Below are positions 35,222 to 46,951 of a stretch of DNA of 64,000 nt, one piece after another. Both the position numbers and the translations under genes were made by a program. The DNA lies in assembly GCF_024734665.1 (NCBI RefSeq), contig NZ_CP102931.1, forward strand, positions 7,017,501 to 7,081,500, given 5' to 3'. The notes under the pieces were generated by a model. It was not told where the DNA came from. It saw nothing but the letters and a program-made list of their open reading frames with translations, and searched no databases. Origin of the DNA: Variovorax paradoxus. Its GTDB lineage: Bacteria; Pseudomonadota; Gammaproteobacteria; Burkholderiales; Burkholderiaceae_C. The first letter of the stretch is position 1. Each line of letters starts with the position of its first letter.

Positions 35222-35861
35222 TGAGCTTCCTTTCAAGGGCGCGACTCCATCGCGACAGCGGATAACAAAGAATGAAATACAGGACCACCGCGCACCCGAA
35301 ATACAGGAAGGGCTGGAACGTCGAGTTGTTCAGCACCTTGGCGTTGTAGGAAAGCTCGGCGTAGCCGACCACCAGCGACGCGATCGACGTGTTCTTGATG
35401 ATCTGCACCAGGAATCCCACGGTGGGCGGCGTCGCGATGCGCAGCGCCTGCGGCAGGATCACGCGGCGCATGCGCTCCCAGCGCGTGAGCGCCAGGCACT
35501 CGGCCGCTTCCCACTGGCTGCGCGGCACAGACTGGATGCAGCCGCGCCAGATCTCGCCGAGGAAGGCGCTCGCGTAGATGGTGATGGCCAGCGCCGCCGC
35601 GACGATCGCCGGCACCGAGCCGATGCCCGCGATGTTGGGACCGAAGAAGCACACGCCCATGAGCACCAGCAGCGGCGTGCCCTGGATGACCTGGATGTAG
35701 CCCGCCGCGATGCGCCGCACCGCCTTCACGGGCGACACGCGCGCGAGCGCCACCGCCAGCCCGATGAGCCCGCCGCCCACGAACGCAAGCGCCGAGAGCT
35801 GCACCGTGCCCCATGCGCCCATCAACAGAAAGCCGAAGTGATCGATTGGCATGAAGGTCAT
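35205..35861 (-). CDS. amino acid ABC transporter permease
   Basis: 218 aa, about five membrane segments, HisM/GlnP family. The EAA loop is visible as SQWEAAECLALTRWERMRRVILPQALRIATPP. One of two permeases in the operon, giving a heterodimeric channel. Its 3' end overlaps the ATPase gene by 17 bases. Confidence 0.93.
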   Translation of the reverse strand: MTFMPIDHFGFLLMGAWGTVQLSALAFVGGGLIGLAVALARVSPVKAVRRIAAGYIQVIQGTPLLVLMGVCFFGPNIAGIGSVPAIVAAALAITIYASAFLGEIWRGCIQSVPRSQWEAAECLALTRWERMRRVILPQALRIATPPTVGFLVQIIKNTSIASLVVGYAELSYNAKVLNNSTFQPFLYFGCAVVLYFILCYPLSRWSRALERKLNAARG

Positions 35862-35883
35862 GTCGAAACCTCTTTCGCCCGCC

Positions 35884-36567
35884 TCACAGCGGCGTGCCCA
35901 GCTTGCGCCGGCGCGGGAAGATCAGCATGCCCAGCAGCCAGAAGCCCAGGCGCATGGCGTATGACAGCGCCAGGTACACCACCCACAGCACGATGAAGAT
36001 CTCGAAATTGCGGAAGGTGTCCGACTGGATGCGGTTGGCCACGCCGAAGAGTTCTTCCGCGCCGATCGAAGACATGATGCTGGAGGCCAGCATCAGCAGC
36101 ACGAACTGGCTGGCGAGCGCCGGGTACACGCGCTCCACCGCGGGCCGCAGGATCACGTGCCAGAACACCTGCAGCTTCGACAGGCCCAGGCACTGCGCCG
36201 CCTCGAGCTGGCCCTTGTGGATCGACTCGATGCCCGCGCGGATGATCTCGCAGCTGTAGGCGCCGATGTTCACCACCAGCGCCAGCACCGCGCCCACCAT
36301 GATTGGCATCGTCACGCCGGCGCTGGAGAGGCCGAAGATGAGGAAGTAGCTCTGGATCAGCAGCGGTGTGTTGCGGATGGCCTCCACGTAGCCGCCCGTC
36401 AGGCGCCGCAGCCAGCCATGGCGGCTGTTGCGGCCCAGCGCGCAGACCGTGCCCAGCGCAAAGCCCAGCACCGTCGCGATGAAGGACAGCTGCACAGTGG
36501 TCCACGCGCCTTCGAGCAGCAGCGGCCACTGCTCGAGCACGGGCATGAAGTCGAACTGGTAGTTCAA
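35884..36567 (-). CDS. amino acid ABC transporter permease
   Basis: 227 aa if started at TTG 36567, which has GGAG nine bases upstream and gives the family-typical beginning MNYQFDFMPVLEQW; the first in-frame ATG (36546) would lose 7 residues and the conserved opening. About five membrane segments and the EAA loop KGQLEAAQCLGLSKLQVFWHVILRPAVERVYP. Second permease of the ABC transporter. Confidence 0.92.
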   Translation of the reverse strand: MNYQFDFMPVLEQWPLLLEGAWTTVQLSFIATVLGFALGTVCALGRNSRHGWLRRLTGGYVEAIRNTPLLIQSYFLIFGLSSAGVTMPIMVGAVLALVVNIGAYSCEIIRAGIESIHKGQLEAAQCLGLSKLQVFWHVILRPAVERVYPALASQFVLLMLASSIMSSIGAEELFGVANRIQSDTFRNFEIFIVLWVVYLALSYAMRLGFWLLGMLIFPRRRKLGTPL

Positions 36568-36616
36568 TGCGTTGGGCTCCGGAAGTCCAATGGAAGAAAG
36601 CGGGGGAGGGCGCCGC

Positions 36617-37858
36617 TCACGCAGCGCGAGCAATGCTGGCGAGCGGCAGGCACGAAGGGCCGAGCGGTTCGAAGGCCTTGTAGGTCAGGATGAATTCGCG
36701 ATGTCCCAGCGCTTCGGACTTGGTGGCCGCGCCGTCGGCAACGCTGCGCACCGCGTCGAAGATCTCCTCGCCCACCTCCTGCAGCGTGCCGCGCCCTTCG
36801 AGGATGCGGCCGGCATCCACGTCCATGTCTTCGCCGAGCTGGCGGTAGGTGTCGGGGTTGGCGCAGACCTTGATGACGGGTGACACGGCCGAGCCCACCA
36901 CCGAGCCGCGGCCCGTGGTGAACAGGATGAGGTGCGCGCCGCAGGCGATCAGCTCGACGATCTCTGCGTTGTCGCTGATGTTCGGAAAGCCGAAGCGCGG
37001 CTCGCCGTCGGGCACCACGTCGAGCAGGTAGAGGCCGCCCTGCGGCGGCACGTCGCCCGGCTTCACGATGCCGTTGATGGGCGAGGCGCCGCTTTTCGCA
37101 TACGCGCCCAGCGATTTCTCCTCGATGGTCGAGAGCCCGCCGTCGGCATTGCCCGGCGCGAAGCTGCCGTGGCCCATGGTGCTGTAGTAGCGCGCGGCCT
37201 TGTTCACGCATTCGACGATGGCTTCGCCGAGCTCCGGCGTGGCGGCGCGGCGCTGCATGTGGAACTCGCAGCCGATCAACTCGCCGGTTTCCTCGAAGAT
37301 GCAGCGCGCGTCCTGTTCGATCAGCAGGTCGAAGGCGCGGCCCACGGCCGGGTTGGCGGTGATGCCGCTGGTGCCGTCGGAGCCGCCGCAGATGGTGCCC
37401 ACGACGAGCTCGCTCAGGTCCATGGGCACGCGCTGCTGCTGCGCGAGTTCGGCCAGCGCCCACTGCACCCACTGCGTGCCTTCGCGGATGGTGGTGCGCG
37501 TGCCGCCCTTTTGCTGGATAGTGAGCGTGTGCACCGGCCGGCCCGAGGCGGCAACGGCCTCTTCGAGCTTGCGCTTGTTCATGCTCTCGCAGCCCAGCGA
37601 GATCAGCAACGCCGCGCCCACGTTGGGGTGCGTGGCAATCGCTTGCATCATGCGTTCGGCGTACTCGTTCGGGTAGCAGCCGGGGAAGCCGACGAGGTGC
37701 ACTTCCGATTCACCGTCCTGCTGGCGGAAGTTGAGCGTGATCTCGCGCGCCACGTGGTGCGCACACTCGACGAGGTAGGCCACGACCACGACGTTGCGAA
37801 TGCCCTTGCGGCCGTCGGCGCGCGGGAATCCGTTGATCTGGAGATTGGGAGCGTTCAT
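36617..37858 (-). CDS. UxaA/GarD family dehydratase, C-terminal (catalytic) subunit
   Basis: 413 aa. Corresponds to the large C-terminal part of altronate/galactarate dehydratases: GFPRADGRKGIRN near the start, PGCYPNEYAERMMQ, then GTICGGSDGTSGITANPAVGRAFD, and the late stretch ITTGRGSVVGSAVSPVIKVCANPDTYRQ-like. Cysteines at the motif positions are present. In E. coli UxaA the two parts are one 495-aa chain; here the small SAF part is a separate gene 14 bp upstream. Expected to remove water from a sugar acid or similar hydroxy acid using Fe2+. Confidence 0.9.
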   Translation of the reverse strand: MNAPNLQINGFPRADGRKGIRNVVVVAYLVECAHHVAREITLNFRQQDGESEVHLVGFPGCYPNEYAERMMQAIATHPNVGAALLISLGCESMNKRKLEEAVAASGRPVHTLTIQQKGGTRTTIREGTQWVQWALAELAQQQRVPMDLSELVVGTICGGSDGTSGITANPAVGRAFDLLIEQDARCIFEETGELIGCEFHMQRRAATPELGEAIVECVNKAARYYSTMGHGSFAPGNADGGLSTIEEKSLGAYAKSGASPINGIVKPGDVPPQGGLYLLDVVPDGEPRFGFPNISDNAEIVELIACGAHLILFTTGRGSVVGSAVSPVIKVCANPDTYRQLGEDMDVDAGRILEGRGTLQEVGEEIFDAVRSVADGAATKSEALGHREFILTYKAFEPLGPSCLPLASIARAA

Positions 37859-37872
37859 GCGGGGAGGGCGCC

Positions 37873-38199
37873 TCAGGCGTGCCCGACGAAGGTCTTGCCT
37901 TCGTCCAGCGTGTAGGTGGGCGTGTAGTCGCTGTCGAGGTTGTGCGTATGGATGTGCTCGCCGGCCGCGACCGGTGCACGCAGGCTGCCGATGACGGCGC
38001 CGTACTTCAGCACCTTCTCACCGGCTGCGATGGCGTGGCGCGCGAGCTTGTGGCCCAGGCCGATGTCCTTGGCCAGCACGACGGTGCCGCCTTCGAGCTG
38101 CACGGCGGTGCCGGCCGCGAGGTGGGTGCAGGCGATCAGGCAGTTGTCGCCGGGCGAGAGCAGCACCAGCCGGGCGTCGATGGATTGCGGGTTCGGCAT
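37873..38199 (-). CDS. UxaA family N-terminal SAF-domain subunit
   Basis: 108 aa, a single SAF domain: VLLSPGDNCLIACTHLAAGT at the start, GLGHKLARHAIAAGEKVLKYGAVIG in the middle and GEHIHTHNLDS toward the end, the signature of the small part of altronate/galactarate dehydratases. It partners the 413-aa product downstream. The gene lies 7 bp after the RraA-like gene. Confidence 0.92.
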   Translation of the reverse strand: MPNPQSIDARLVLLSPGDNCLIACTHLAAGTAVQLEGGTVVLAKDIGLGHKLARHAIAAGEKVLKYGAVIGSLRAPVAAGEHIHTHNLDSDYTPTYTLDEGKTFVGHA

Positions 38200-38206
38200 C
38201 CGGCGC

Positions 38207-38866
38207 TCAGAACTTGCGGTACTTCAGGTAGGCCTCTTGCGGGTCGGTGCCCGCGAGGATGGCGGTGCGCACGAGGTTCTCGCGGCCCATCATGTGTTCG
38301 GCCTCGGTGACGATGGCCTCGGCCTGCGCGAGCGGCAGGCAGATCACGCCGTCGGTATCGGCCAGCAACAGGTCGCCGGGGTTCACCGTGACGTCGCCGA
38401 TGCGCACCGGCACGTCCATTGCGTCGGGCAGCCAGTAGCCGACGATGTCGCGCGGCGTGAAGTAGCGGTGCCACACCTGGAAGCCCTGCTGCAGGATGAA
38501 TTCGGCGTCGCGCACGCCGCCGTCGGCGATCACGCCCAGCACGCCCTTGCGGCCCAGCGTCTCGGCCGAGAGCTCGCCCATGTGCGACACGGTCGAGTCG
38601 TTCGGCTGGATCACGGCGATGTGGCCGGGCTTGGCACGCGAGAGAAAGCCGGTCCACGCCATCAGCGTCTCGTGGGGATCGGCCGTCGGGTCGACGCGGC
38701 CGTTCACCGTGAAGGCCGGCCCGCACATCTTCTGGCCGGCGATCAGCGGGCGCAGCGTGGGCGGCAGCGTGAAGTCGCGCAGCCCCGCGGCGCGCATCAC
38801 GTCGTGGAGGATGCCCGTGTAGCAGGCTTGCAGGCGGGTGAGCAGCGAGGAGGGTGCTTGGGCCAT
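38207..38866 (-). CDS. RraA-like protein (HMG/CHA-aldolase family)
   Basis: 219 aa. Family residues: GPAFTVNGRVDP, and the GVIADGGVRDAEFI stretch with the Arg-Asp pair of the metal-dependent aldolases. The fold covers both RraA, an RNase E inhibitor, and class II pyruvate aldolases such as 4-hydroxy-4-methyl-2-oxoglutarate aldolase. As first gene of a sugar-acid-like catabolic operon, the aldolase or decarboxylase role is far more likely than RNase control. Divergent from an SDR gene with IclR-like operators between. Confidence 0.88.
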   Translation of the reverse strand: MAQAPSSLLTRLQACYTGILHDVMRAAGLRDFTLPPTLRPLIAGQKMCGPAFTVNGRVDPTADPHETLMAWTGFLSRAKPGHIAVIQPNDSTVSHMGELSAETLGRKGVLGVIADGGVRDAEFILQQGFQVWHRYFTPRDIVGYWLPDAMDVPVRIGDVTVNPGDLLLADTDGVICLPLAQAEAIVTEAEHMMGRENLVRTAILAGTDPQEAYLKYRKF

Positions 38867-38898
38867 GGATGAATCTCGTTTTCTTATATAAAATTACT

Positions 38899-38912
38899 TT
38901 TCACAAATGAGA
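38899..38912. promoter_or_regulatory. imperfect IclR-like half-site pair near the RraA operon start
   Basis: TTTCA, four bases, TGAGA: the same 5-4-5 geometry as the perfect sites at 39038-39061, with one mismatch. 33 bp upstream of the RraA-like start. Confidence 0.45.
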
Positions 38913-39000
38913 TTAGCAGCGCGACCTTGAATGGAAGCTGGGGTTTGCGCCAATTCAAGGGTATTCACCAACGACAGAGCGATTGATCTCGGGTTTTTGA

Positions 39001-39867
<867 letters not shown>

Positions 39868-39877
39868 GCAGGGAACA

Positions 39878-40720
39878 ATGAAGCAAGCACCAGCGCCGGA
39901 AGAACAACAGAGTCAGGAAGAGGCCGCGCCCGATGGGGAGGGCGCGCTGCGCTATGCCGCGCCAGCGCTCGAGAAGGGGCTGGACATCCTGGAGGCGCTG
40001 GCCGACAGCGCCACCGGCTACACGCTGAACGAACTGGCGCAGAAGGTCGGGCGCAAGGTCAGTGAGATCTTCCGCATGGCGGTGACGCTGCAGCGGCGCG
40101 GCTATGTGCAGGTCGACGAGAACGACCGCTACACGCTCACACTGCGCATGTTCGAACTGGCGCATCGCCAGCAACCGCTCAAGAGCCTGGTGAGCGCGGC
40201 GCTGCCGTTGCTGCGCGAGCTGGCCAACCGGGCGCGCCAGTCGTGCCACCTCACCATGTACCAGGGCGGGCGCGTGGTCGTCATCGCGCAGGTCGAGAGC
40301 CCCGAGCGCTGGTCGTTCGGGCTCAAGGTGGGGGTGGTGATGGGGCTGACGGACACGTCGTCAGGCCACGTGCTGCTGGCCTTCCGCGACGAGATCGACC
40401 GTGCCCGCATGCTGCGCGCCCACATCGGCGTGGAAGGCGAGCTCGACATGGACCCGGGCGAGCTCTTCGCCATCCTGCAGGAGGTGCGCGAGCGCGGCTA
40501 CTCGGCCATGCCGAGCAAGCAGACGCGCGGCATCACCAACATCGCGTTCCCCGTAATGGGGGCGGCCGACCACGTGATCGCGTCGATCAATGTGCCGTAC
40601 ATCGAGCGCATCGACCAGAAGTCGGCGCCGGACGTGGTGCAGGTGCGCGGCATCGTCGGCAATATCTCCGCGCGCCTGTCGGCGCTGATGGGGGCCAGCG
40701 GCTACAACGACAACGAGTAG
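39878..40720 (+). CDS. IclR family transcriptional regulator
   Basis: 280 aa from ATG 39878 with AGGGAA upstream. A 25-residue Glu/Gln-rich leader, then winged helix (LEKGLDILEALADSATGYTLNELAQKVGRKVSEIFRMAVTL split around residues 35-85) and the IclR effector domain with YQGGRVVVIAQVES and GITNIAFPVMG. IclR regulators bind small organic acids. It is co-transcribed with the SDR gene and is the best candidate for the palindromes in the divergent promoter. Confidence 0.93.
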   Translation: MKQAPAPEEQQSQEEAAPDGEGALRYAAPALEKGLDILEALADSATGYTLNELAQKVGRKVSEIFRMAVTLQRRGYVQVDENDRYTLTLRMFELAHRQQPLKSLVSAALPLLRELANRARQSCHLTMYQGGRVVVIAQVESPERWSFGLKVGVVMGLTDTSSGHVLLAFRDEIDRARMLRAHIGVEGELDMDPGELFAILQEVRERGYSAMPSKQTRGITNIAFPVMGAADHVIASINVPYIERIDQKSAPDVVQVRGIVGNISARLSALMGASGYNDNE

Positions 40721-40743
40721 CGCCCGGCCCCGGGTGCTGCCCC

Positions 40744-41181
40744 TCAGTTTGCTTCGGGCGAGTCGTCGAGCGACGTCATCTCGCTCTTGTGCGCGGCGAT
40801 GTCGCGCACGTTCTTCTGCACGGCCACCGCGCCGAACAGGCTCAGCAGGAAGGCCATGGCGTAGAAGCCCTTTTCGCTCGCGGCCAGCGTGGCGTTGAAG
40901 AGGCCGACGGCGAGCAGCGCCACCGACAGCAGCAGCGAGATCCAGCACAGGCCGTAGTAGATGCCGGTGACGGCGGTGCCTTCGAGGCGGTCGCGCACAG
41001 TCTTCTGCAGCGACACGGCGGCGAACAGGCCGTACATCAGGATGGTGAAGTAGTAGCCCTTCTCGTTGAGCTGCATGGAGGCGTTCCACAGCCCGATCAG
41101 GTAGACGATGGCGCCGATGAGCAGCGCGGCCCAGGATGCGGCGACGAATGCCGCGGTCGGTTTCTGGAATTTGACGGCCAT
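40744..41181 (-). CDS. YiaA/YiaB family inner membrane protein
   Basis: 145 aa from ATG 41181. Two copies of a two-helix unit, four membrane segments in total: FVAASWAALLIGAIVYLIGLW with LNEKGYYFTILMYGLFAAVSLQKTVRD, and CWISLLLSVALLAVGLF with SEKGFYAMAFLLSLFGAVAVQKNVRD. This duplicated pattern with EKGxY-FxxxQKxVRD is the YiaAB domain (PF05360). Function unknown. Confidence 0.9.
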   Translation of the reverse strand: MAVKFQKPTAAFVAASWAALLIGAIVYLIGLWNASMQLNEKGYYFTILMYGLFAAVSLQKTVRDRLEGTAVTGIYYGLCWISLLLSVALLAVGLFNATLAASEKGFYAMAFLLSLFGAVAVQKNVRDIAAHKSEMTSLDDSPEAN

Positions 41182-41309
41182 GAAGTCCTCCTCGTGTGGT
41201 TGGTGCGCGATTATGGTGTGGGGCGCCGATGGCATGATCCGCGGCAGGCCGCCAGATTGCATCGCAAGCAGTCGAGCAGAACGGCCGTCAACTACGGAGG
41301 AGTTTTTCC

Positions 41310-42038
41310 ATGTCATCCGACCCCGTCGGCCAGCCGTCTCTCGTTCGCACCGGCGCCAAGGCCGGCTTGTCTTTCGCCGGTTCCGTCATCAAGGGCGGCC
41401 TGCTTGGCGTCCTCCTTGGCGGCGGCGTTTTCTTCTTCTATCTGAGCCAGTTGCAGGGGCCGGGCAACACGGCTGCGCGTGCCGGTGGAGCCGGCGCCAT
41501 CGTCGCGCTCATTACCTCGCCGCCGCTGCTGGTGGCGGTTCTGCTGCTGCTGTTCGTGGTCGTCTACGCGATGCTGGGCGTGCAGCAAGGGCGCGCGCGT
41601 GCGATGCAGCATCTGGTCGCGGCGCGTGGCGAGGCCGTGTCGCAGAGGCTCGGTGGCGCGATTGCCGGGCGCATCGAAGCGATGCCGCGCGCCCACGGCA
41701 CTCTGCAGCGCGCGGCCGACTGGCTGTCGGTCGATGCATTGAGCAAGCAACTCGCGCCGGTACTGGGCGAAGGCAAGGCGGTGCGTTCGGTGGTGGGCTT
41801 CGTGCTCAACCGGCTGCCGCTGAGCGAGATGCTGGCCGAATGGCAGCAAAGTCGCGCGGAGCATGGCGAGCCGGTGGCAGGCGAGGGCGCTGTGCAAGAC
41901 CCGGCGCTGCGCGCGCTACTCGCGCGCCGCATCCACGAGACGCTGCAGGACATGGCAACGCCTTCGCGCAAGCCGCTGTACATCGCGCTGGGCGCGCACG
42001 CGGCCCTGCTGGGCGTCGGGCTCTGGCTGGTGAACTGA
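41310..42038 (+). CDS. predicted membrane protein, function unknown
   Basis: 242 aa. Membrane segments at about residues 30-48, 60-80 and the last 18 residues; the middle 130 residues are soluble with long amphipathic helices. AGGAG precedes the ATG. No family recognised. Transcribed away from the YiaA/B gene and convergent with argC. Confidence 0.75.
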   Translation: MSSDPVGQPSLVRTGAKAGLSFAGSVIKGGLLGVLLGGGVFFFYLSQLQGPGNTAARAGGAGAIVALITSPPLLVAVLLLLFVVVYAMLGVQQGRARAMQHLVAARGEAVSQRLGGAIAGRIEAMPRAHGTLQRAADWLSVDALSKQLAPVLGEGKAVRSVVGFVLNRLPLSEMLAEWQQSRAEHGEPVAGEGAVQDPALRALLARRIHETLQDMATPSRKPLYIALGAHAALLGVGLWLVN

Positions 42039-42060
42039 CGAAGCTGGCGAGGCGTGGCGC

Positions 42061-42984
42061 TCAGAGCGCCAGCATCAGCTTCAGGTTCTGCACCGCGGCG
42101 CCGCTGGCGCCCTTGCCGAGGTTGTCCAGGCGTGCGATGACCACGGCGTGGCGATGGTCCTCGTTGGGGAACACGCGGATCTCGAGCTCGTTGGTGTCGT
42201 TGAGTGCCAGCGCTTCGAGCTTGCCGTCCTCGGTGGGCGGCAGCACCTTCACGAATTTCTCGGGCGTGTTGCTGCGCGCATAGTGCGCGGCCAGCGCATC
42301 TTGCAGGTCGCCGGCCTTCGGCTTGCCGGGCAGCAGGTCGAGGTGCAGCGGCAGCTGGACCAGCATGCCCTGCTTGAAATTGCCCACCGACGGAATGAAG
42401 ACCGGCCGGCGGGTGAGGCCGGTGTAGGTCATGATTTCGGGGATGTGCTTGTGCTTCAGGCCCAGGGCGTAGATTTCGAACGGCGATGCCTCGCCTTTTT
42501 CGTAGGCCTCGATCATGGTCCGGCCGCCGCCCGAATAGCCGCTCACGGAGGGCAGCGAGATGGGGAAGTCGACCGGCAGGATGCCCGCGTCGACCAGCGG
42601 GCGCACCATGGCGATGGCGCCGGTGGCGTAGCAGCCGGGGTTGCCGACGCGCTCGGCCTTGGCCACGGCTTGCCAGTGGCCTTCGGTGAGTTCGGGGAAG
42701 CCGAACACCCAACCGGGGGCGATGCGGTGCGCCGTGGAGGCGTCGATGATCTTGGGCTTCTTGCCGGGCAACTGGTCGATCAGCGCGACCGATTCGCGCG
42801 CCGCGTCGTCATGCAGGCACAGCACCACCAGGTCGACGCCCGCCATCAGGTCGCGCTTGGCGTTCACGTCTTTTCGCAGCTCGGGCGCGATGCTCACGAG
42901 TTCGATCTGCGGCATCGCCTGGAGCCGTTCGCGAATCTGCAGGCCGGTGGTGCCGGCTTCGCCGTCGATGAAAACCTTGGCCAT
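42061..42984 (-). CDS. argC: N-acetyl-gamma-glutamyl-phosphate reductase, type 2
   Basis: 307 aa, the short ArgC class. Begins [18 protein letters not shown], the NADP-binding glycine loop; the catalytic Cys is in [12 protein letters not shown] and the family segment [12 protein letters not shown] follows. It reduces N-acetyl-glutamyl phosphate to the semialdehyde in arginine synthesis. Divergent from sucC. Confidence 0.95.
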   Translation of the reverse strand: MAKVFIDGEAGTTGLQIRERLQAMPQIELVSIAPELRKDVNAKRDLMAGVDLVVLCLHDDAARESVALIDQLPGKKPKIIDASTAHRIAPGWVFGFPELTEGHWQAVAKAERVGNPGCYATGAIAMVRPLVDAGILPVDFPISLPSVSGYSGGGRTMIEAYEKGEASPFEIYALGLKHKHIPEIMTYTGLTRRPVFIPSVGNFKQGMLVQLPLHLDLLPGKPKAGDLQDALAAHYARSNTPEKFVKVLPPTEDGKLEALALNDTNELEIRVFPNEDHRHAVVIARLDNLGKGASGAAVQNLKLMLAL

Positions 42985-43188
42985 GATGGAGGGTGCCCCG
43001 GGGTAACTAGAAGAAAGTACGTATTGCCCGCAACCCCACGTACAGTATTGGTGCGGCGCACCATGATACAGTCCGCGGTTGTTCGCCGCCCCCGGCCGTC
43101 AGGCCGCCGTCGCCCGCGAGCAACAGAGCAGAAACACTCTCACCCAGATCTCCCGTTCTCAACCTCCTCCTTCCGAGAGACATCCCTC
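42985..43188. promoter_or_regulatory. argC-sucC divergent promoter region
   Basis: 204 bp without a gene. It contains an inverted repeat TGGTGC-GGC-GCACCA at 43049-43063 and GTACGT/ACGTAC arms (about 43016-43042) around a 15-base spacer. Either could be regulatory; no consensus is matched. Confidence 0.45.
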
Positions 43189-44355
<1,167 letters not shown>

Positions 44356-44365
44356 GGAACAAGTC

Positions 44366-45259
44366 ATGTCGATCTACATCAACAAAGACACCAAAGTCAT
44401 CACGCAGGGCATCACCGGCAAGACCGGCCAGTTCCACACCGAGAAGTGCCAGGAATACGCGAACGGCAAGAACGCCTTCGTGGCGGGCGTGAACCCGAAG
44501 AAGGCCGGCGAGTCGATCTTCAACATCCCGATCTTCGGCTCGGTCAAGGAAGCCGCTTCGCAAACCGGCGCCACCGTGTCGGTGATCTACGTGCCGCCGG
44601 CAGGCGCCGCGGCCGCCATCTGGGAAGCCGTCGAGGCCGACCTGGACCTGGCGATCTGCATCACCGAAGGCATCCCGGTTCGCGACATGCTCGAAGTGCG
44701 CAACAAGATGAAGGCCAAGGAAGCGGCCGGCGGCAAGAAGACCTTGCTGCTGGGCCCGAACTGCCCCGGCCTGATCACGCCCGACGAAATCAAGATCGGC
44801 ATCATGCCCGGCCACATCCATCGCAAGGGCCGCATCGGCGTGGTCTCGCGCTCGGGCACGCTGACGTATGAAGCCGTGGCTCAACTGACGGAAATCGGCC
44901 TGGGCCAATCGTCGGCAGTCGGCATCGGCGGCGACCCGATCAACGGTCTGAAGCACATCGACGTGATGAAGGCCTTCAACGACGATCCGGATACCGACGC
45001 CGTCATCATGATCGGCGAAATCGGCGGCCCGGACGAGGCCGACGCAGCCCGCTGGTGCAAGGAACACATGAAGAAGCCGGTGGTCGGCTTCATCGCCGGT
45101 GTTACCGCTCCTCCCGGCAAGCGCATGGGCCACGCCGGCGCGCTGATCTCGGGCGGCGCCGACACGGCTGATGCCAAGCTCGCCATCATGGAAGAATGCG
45201 GCTTCACCGTGACGCGCAACTTCTCGGAACTGGCCAAGCTGCTCAAGGCACAGCTCTAA
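44366..45259 (+). CDS. sucD: succinate--CoA ligase [ADP-forming] subunit alpha
   Basis: 297 aa. CoA-binding Rossmann start [11 protein letters not shown], then the PNCPGLITP loop and the active-site phosphohistidine in [14 protein letters not shown]. Encodes the alpha subunit of the heterotetramer with SucC. A strong terminator follows. Confidence 0.98.
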   Translation: MSIYINKDTKVITQGITGKTGQFHTEKCQEYANGKNAFVAGVNPKKAGESIFNIPIFGSVKEAASQTGATVSVIYVPPAGAAAAIWEAVEADLDLAICITEGIPVRDMLEVRNKMKAKEAAGGKKTLLLGPNCPGLITPDEIKIGIMPGHIHRKGRIGVVSRSGTLTYEAVAQLTEIGLGQSSAVGIGGDPINGLKHIDVMKAFNDDPDTDAVIMIGEIGGPDEADAARWCKEHMKKPVVGFIAGVTAPPGKRMGHAGALISGGADTADAKLAIMEECGFTVTRNFSELAKLLKAQL

Positions 45260-45306
45260 ACCGGAAAACGGCAGCAACATGCCGTAGGACCACGCAGAAA
45301 CAAAGA

Positions 45307-45337
45307 AGCGCCCGCACTGGATTGCGGGCGCTTTTTT
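45307..45337 (+). terminator. rho-independent terminator after sucD
   Basis: AGCGCCCGCA pairs perfectly with TGCGGGCGCT over a 6-nt loop, followed by TTTTT. 47 bp after the sucD stop and 27 bp before terC. Confidence 0.92.
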
Positions 45338-45363
45338 CAATAAAACACAGTGGGATCAGAGAC

Positions 45364-46047
45364 ATGGAAATTCTTCAAAGCACAGACTTCTGGTTAGGTC
45401 TGCTCAAGATCGTCTGGATCAACATCATCCTGTCGGGAGACAACGCGGTGGTGATTGCCATGGCGGCGCGTTCGTTGCCGCCCGCGCAGCAGAAAAAGGC
45501 CGTGCTCTTCGGCTCGGGCGCGGCCGTGGTGTTGCGTATCGTGCTCACGGTGGTGGCGGCCAAGCTGCTCGCGCTGCCTTACCTGCAGATCATCGGCGGC
45601 CTGCTGCTGCTGTGGATCGGCCTGCAGCTGCTGAGCGAGGACGACGAGGGCGAGGGCGAATCCAAGGAATACGGCAGCATGATGGCCGCCGTGCGCACCA
45701 TCCTGCTGGCTGACCTGGTGATGAGCCTGGACAACGTGATTGCCGTCGCGGCCGCCGCGCAAGGCAGCATGGTCCTGCTGGTTCTCGGCTTGGCGATCAG
45801 CATTCCCTTGGTGATTTTCGGCAGCACGCTCATGATCAAGCTCATGGAACGTTTCCCGATCATCGTCATGCTGGGCGCCGCGCTGATCGGCTGGGTCGGC
45901 GGCGAAACCATCGTGCAAGACACGGTGCTGCGCGACACGCTGGCGGCCAACCCCTGGTTGCACTACGCGGCGGCTGCCGCAGGTGCGTTGCTCGTCGTGG
46001 CCGGTGGCCGCTTGCTGCAACGGCGCGCACGCGCCGCTGCGCACTGA
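45364..46047 (+). CDS. TerC family integral membrane protein
   Basis: 227 aa, about seven membrane segments. Carries the conserved membrane Asp-Asn pairs INIILSGDNAVVIAMA and LADLVMSLDNVIAVAAA. TerC/Alx-type proteins act in metal (manganese, tellurium stress) handling at the inner membrane; this short class is common next to sucCD in Comamonadaceae. AGAGAC precedes the ATG. Confidence 0.92.
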   Translation: MEILQSTDFWLGLLKIVWINIILSGDNAVVIAMAARSLPPAQQKKAVLFGSGAAVVLRIVLTVVAAKLLALPYLQIIGGLLLLWIGLQLLSEDDEGEGESKEYGSMMAAVRTILLADLVMSLDNVIAVAAAAQGSMVLLVLGLAISIPLVIFGSTLMIKLMERFPIIVMLGAALIGWVGGETIVQDTVLRDTLAANPWLHYAAAAAGALLVVAGGRLLQRRARAAAH

Positions 46048-46075
46048 GTTTTCGAGAAGTCGGCACTGACAAACC

Positions 46076-46885
46076 ATGGCGAGTGTCGGCGTTTCCCTGT
46101 TCTCCACCCGCCCTCCGCTGACCTGGGAATTTGCCGCCCTGACCGACGTCGGGCGGACGCGCGCCCATAACGAAGACGCCGTGCACGTCGATCCTGCGCT
46201 CGGGCTGGCGTTGCTGGCCGACGGCATGGGCGGCTACAAGGGCGGCGAGGTTGCGAGCGCCATGGCTGTCTCGCTGATGCACGCCAGCTTCGGTCGGTGG
46301 TTCGCCCAGGCAGGGATGCAGGCGCCGACCCGCGTGATCCGGCGGGCGCTGCAGGCGGCCACGGACGAGGCCAACAGCTCGATCCTGCATGCCGGCATGA
46401 CCAATCACGAACTGCAGGGCATGGGGACGACCCTGGTGCTCGCGGCGTTCCGGCCGCAGCGCGTGCTGGTCGGCCACATCGGCGATTCGCGGTGCTACCG
46501 GGTGCGCAACAACAAGCTGGAGTTGCTCACTCGCGATCACTCGCTGCGGCAGCAGCAGCTCGATGCTGGCGCCATTACCGCCGAGGAAGCCCTGAATTCG
46601 CCCACCCGCAACCTCGTTACGCGCGCCGTGGGCGTGGAGGCCCAAGTCTTGCTGGAGATGCACGAACACAGCGCAAGACCGGGCGATCTCTATATGCTTT
46701 GCTCCGACGGGCTCAGCGAGATGGTTTCGGATGAGCAGCTTTTCACGCTTCTAGGACACGATGTCGGGCTTCAGAAAAAAGCATCACTTTTGGTTTCAAT
46801 TGCCAATGACAATGGTGGACGGGACAACATCTCGGTTGTCCTTGCCAGCGCGAGCGTTGCAGAAGCGCCTCGCACGGCCAAGTAG
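46076..46885 (+). CDS. PP2C-family serine/threonine phosphatase
   Basis: 269 aa. PP2C motifs with their metal Asp residues: DVGRTRAHNEDAV, LLADGMGGYKGGEVAS, GHIGDSRCYR, DHSLRQQQ, LCSDGLSEMV and GGRDNISVVL. It removes phosphate from Ser/Thr of proteins, as Stp does. The next gene is a FHA protein that would read phosphothreonine; a matching protein kinase is not in the window. Starts 28 bp after terC and may be co-transcribed. Confidence 0.95.
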   Translation: MASVGVSLFSTRPPLTWEFAALTDVGRTRAHNEDAVHVDPALGLALLADGMGGYKGGEVASAMAVSLMHASFGRWFAQAGMQAPTRVIRRALQAATDEANSSILHAGMTNHELQGMGTTLVLAAFRPQRVLVGHIGDSRCYRVRNNKLELLTRDHSLRQQQLDAGAITAEEALNSPTRNLVTRAVGVEAQVLLEMHEHSARPGDLYMLCSDGLSEMVSDEQLFTLLGHDVGLQKKASLLVSIANDNGGRDNISVVLASASVAEAPRTAK

Positions 46886-46951
46886 CAGGCCCTGGCGGCA
46901 ATCCGCCAATGTGCTTGCCGTCATTCAAGCTCTGGATTCGGGGAGTCGGCA

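Noticed and set aside
38207..38866. RraA as regulator of RNase E
   Set aside because: The operon is catabolic and the protein has the aldolase-type Arg-Asp segment, so the regulatory name is not supported.
43049..43063. Inverted repeat with GGTGC/GCACC arms resembling an NtrC site upstream of sucC
   Set aside because: The arm order is reversed relative to the NtrC consensus (GCAC first, then GTGC) and the spacer is too short, so it is only listed as an unassigned dyad.
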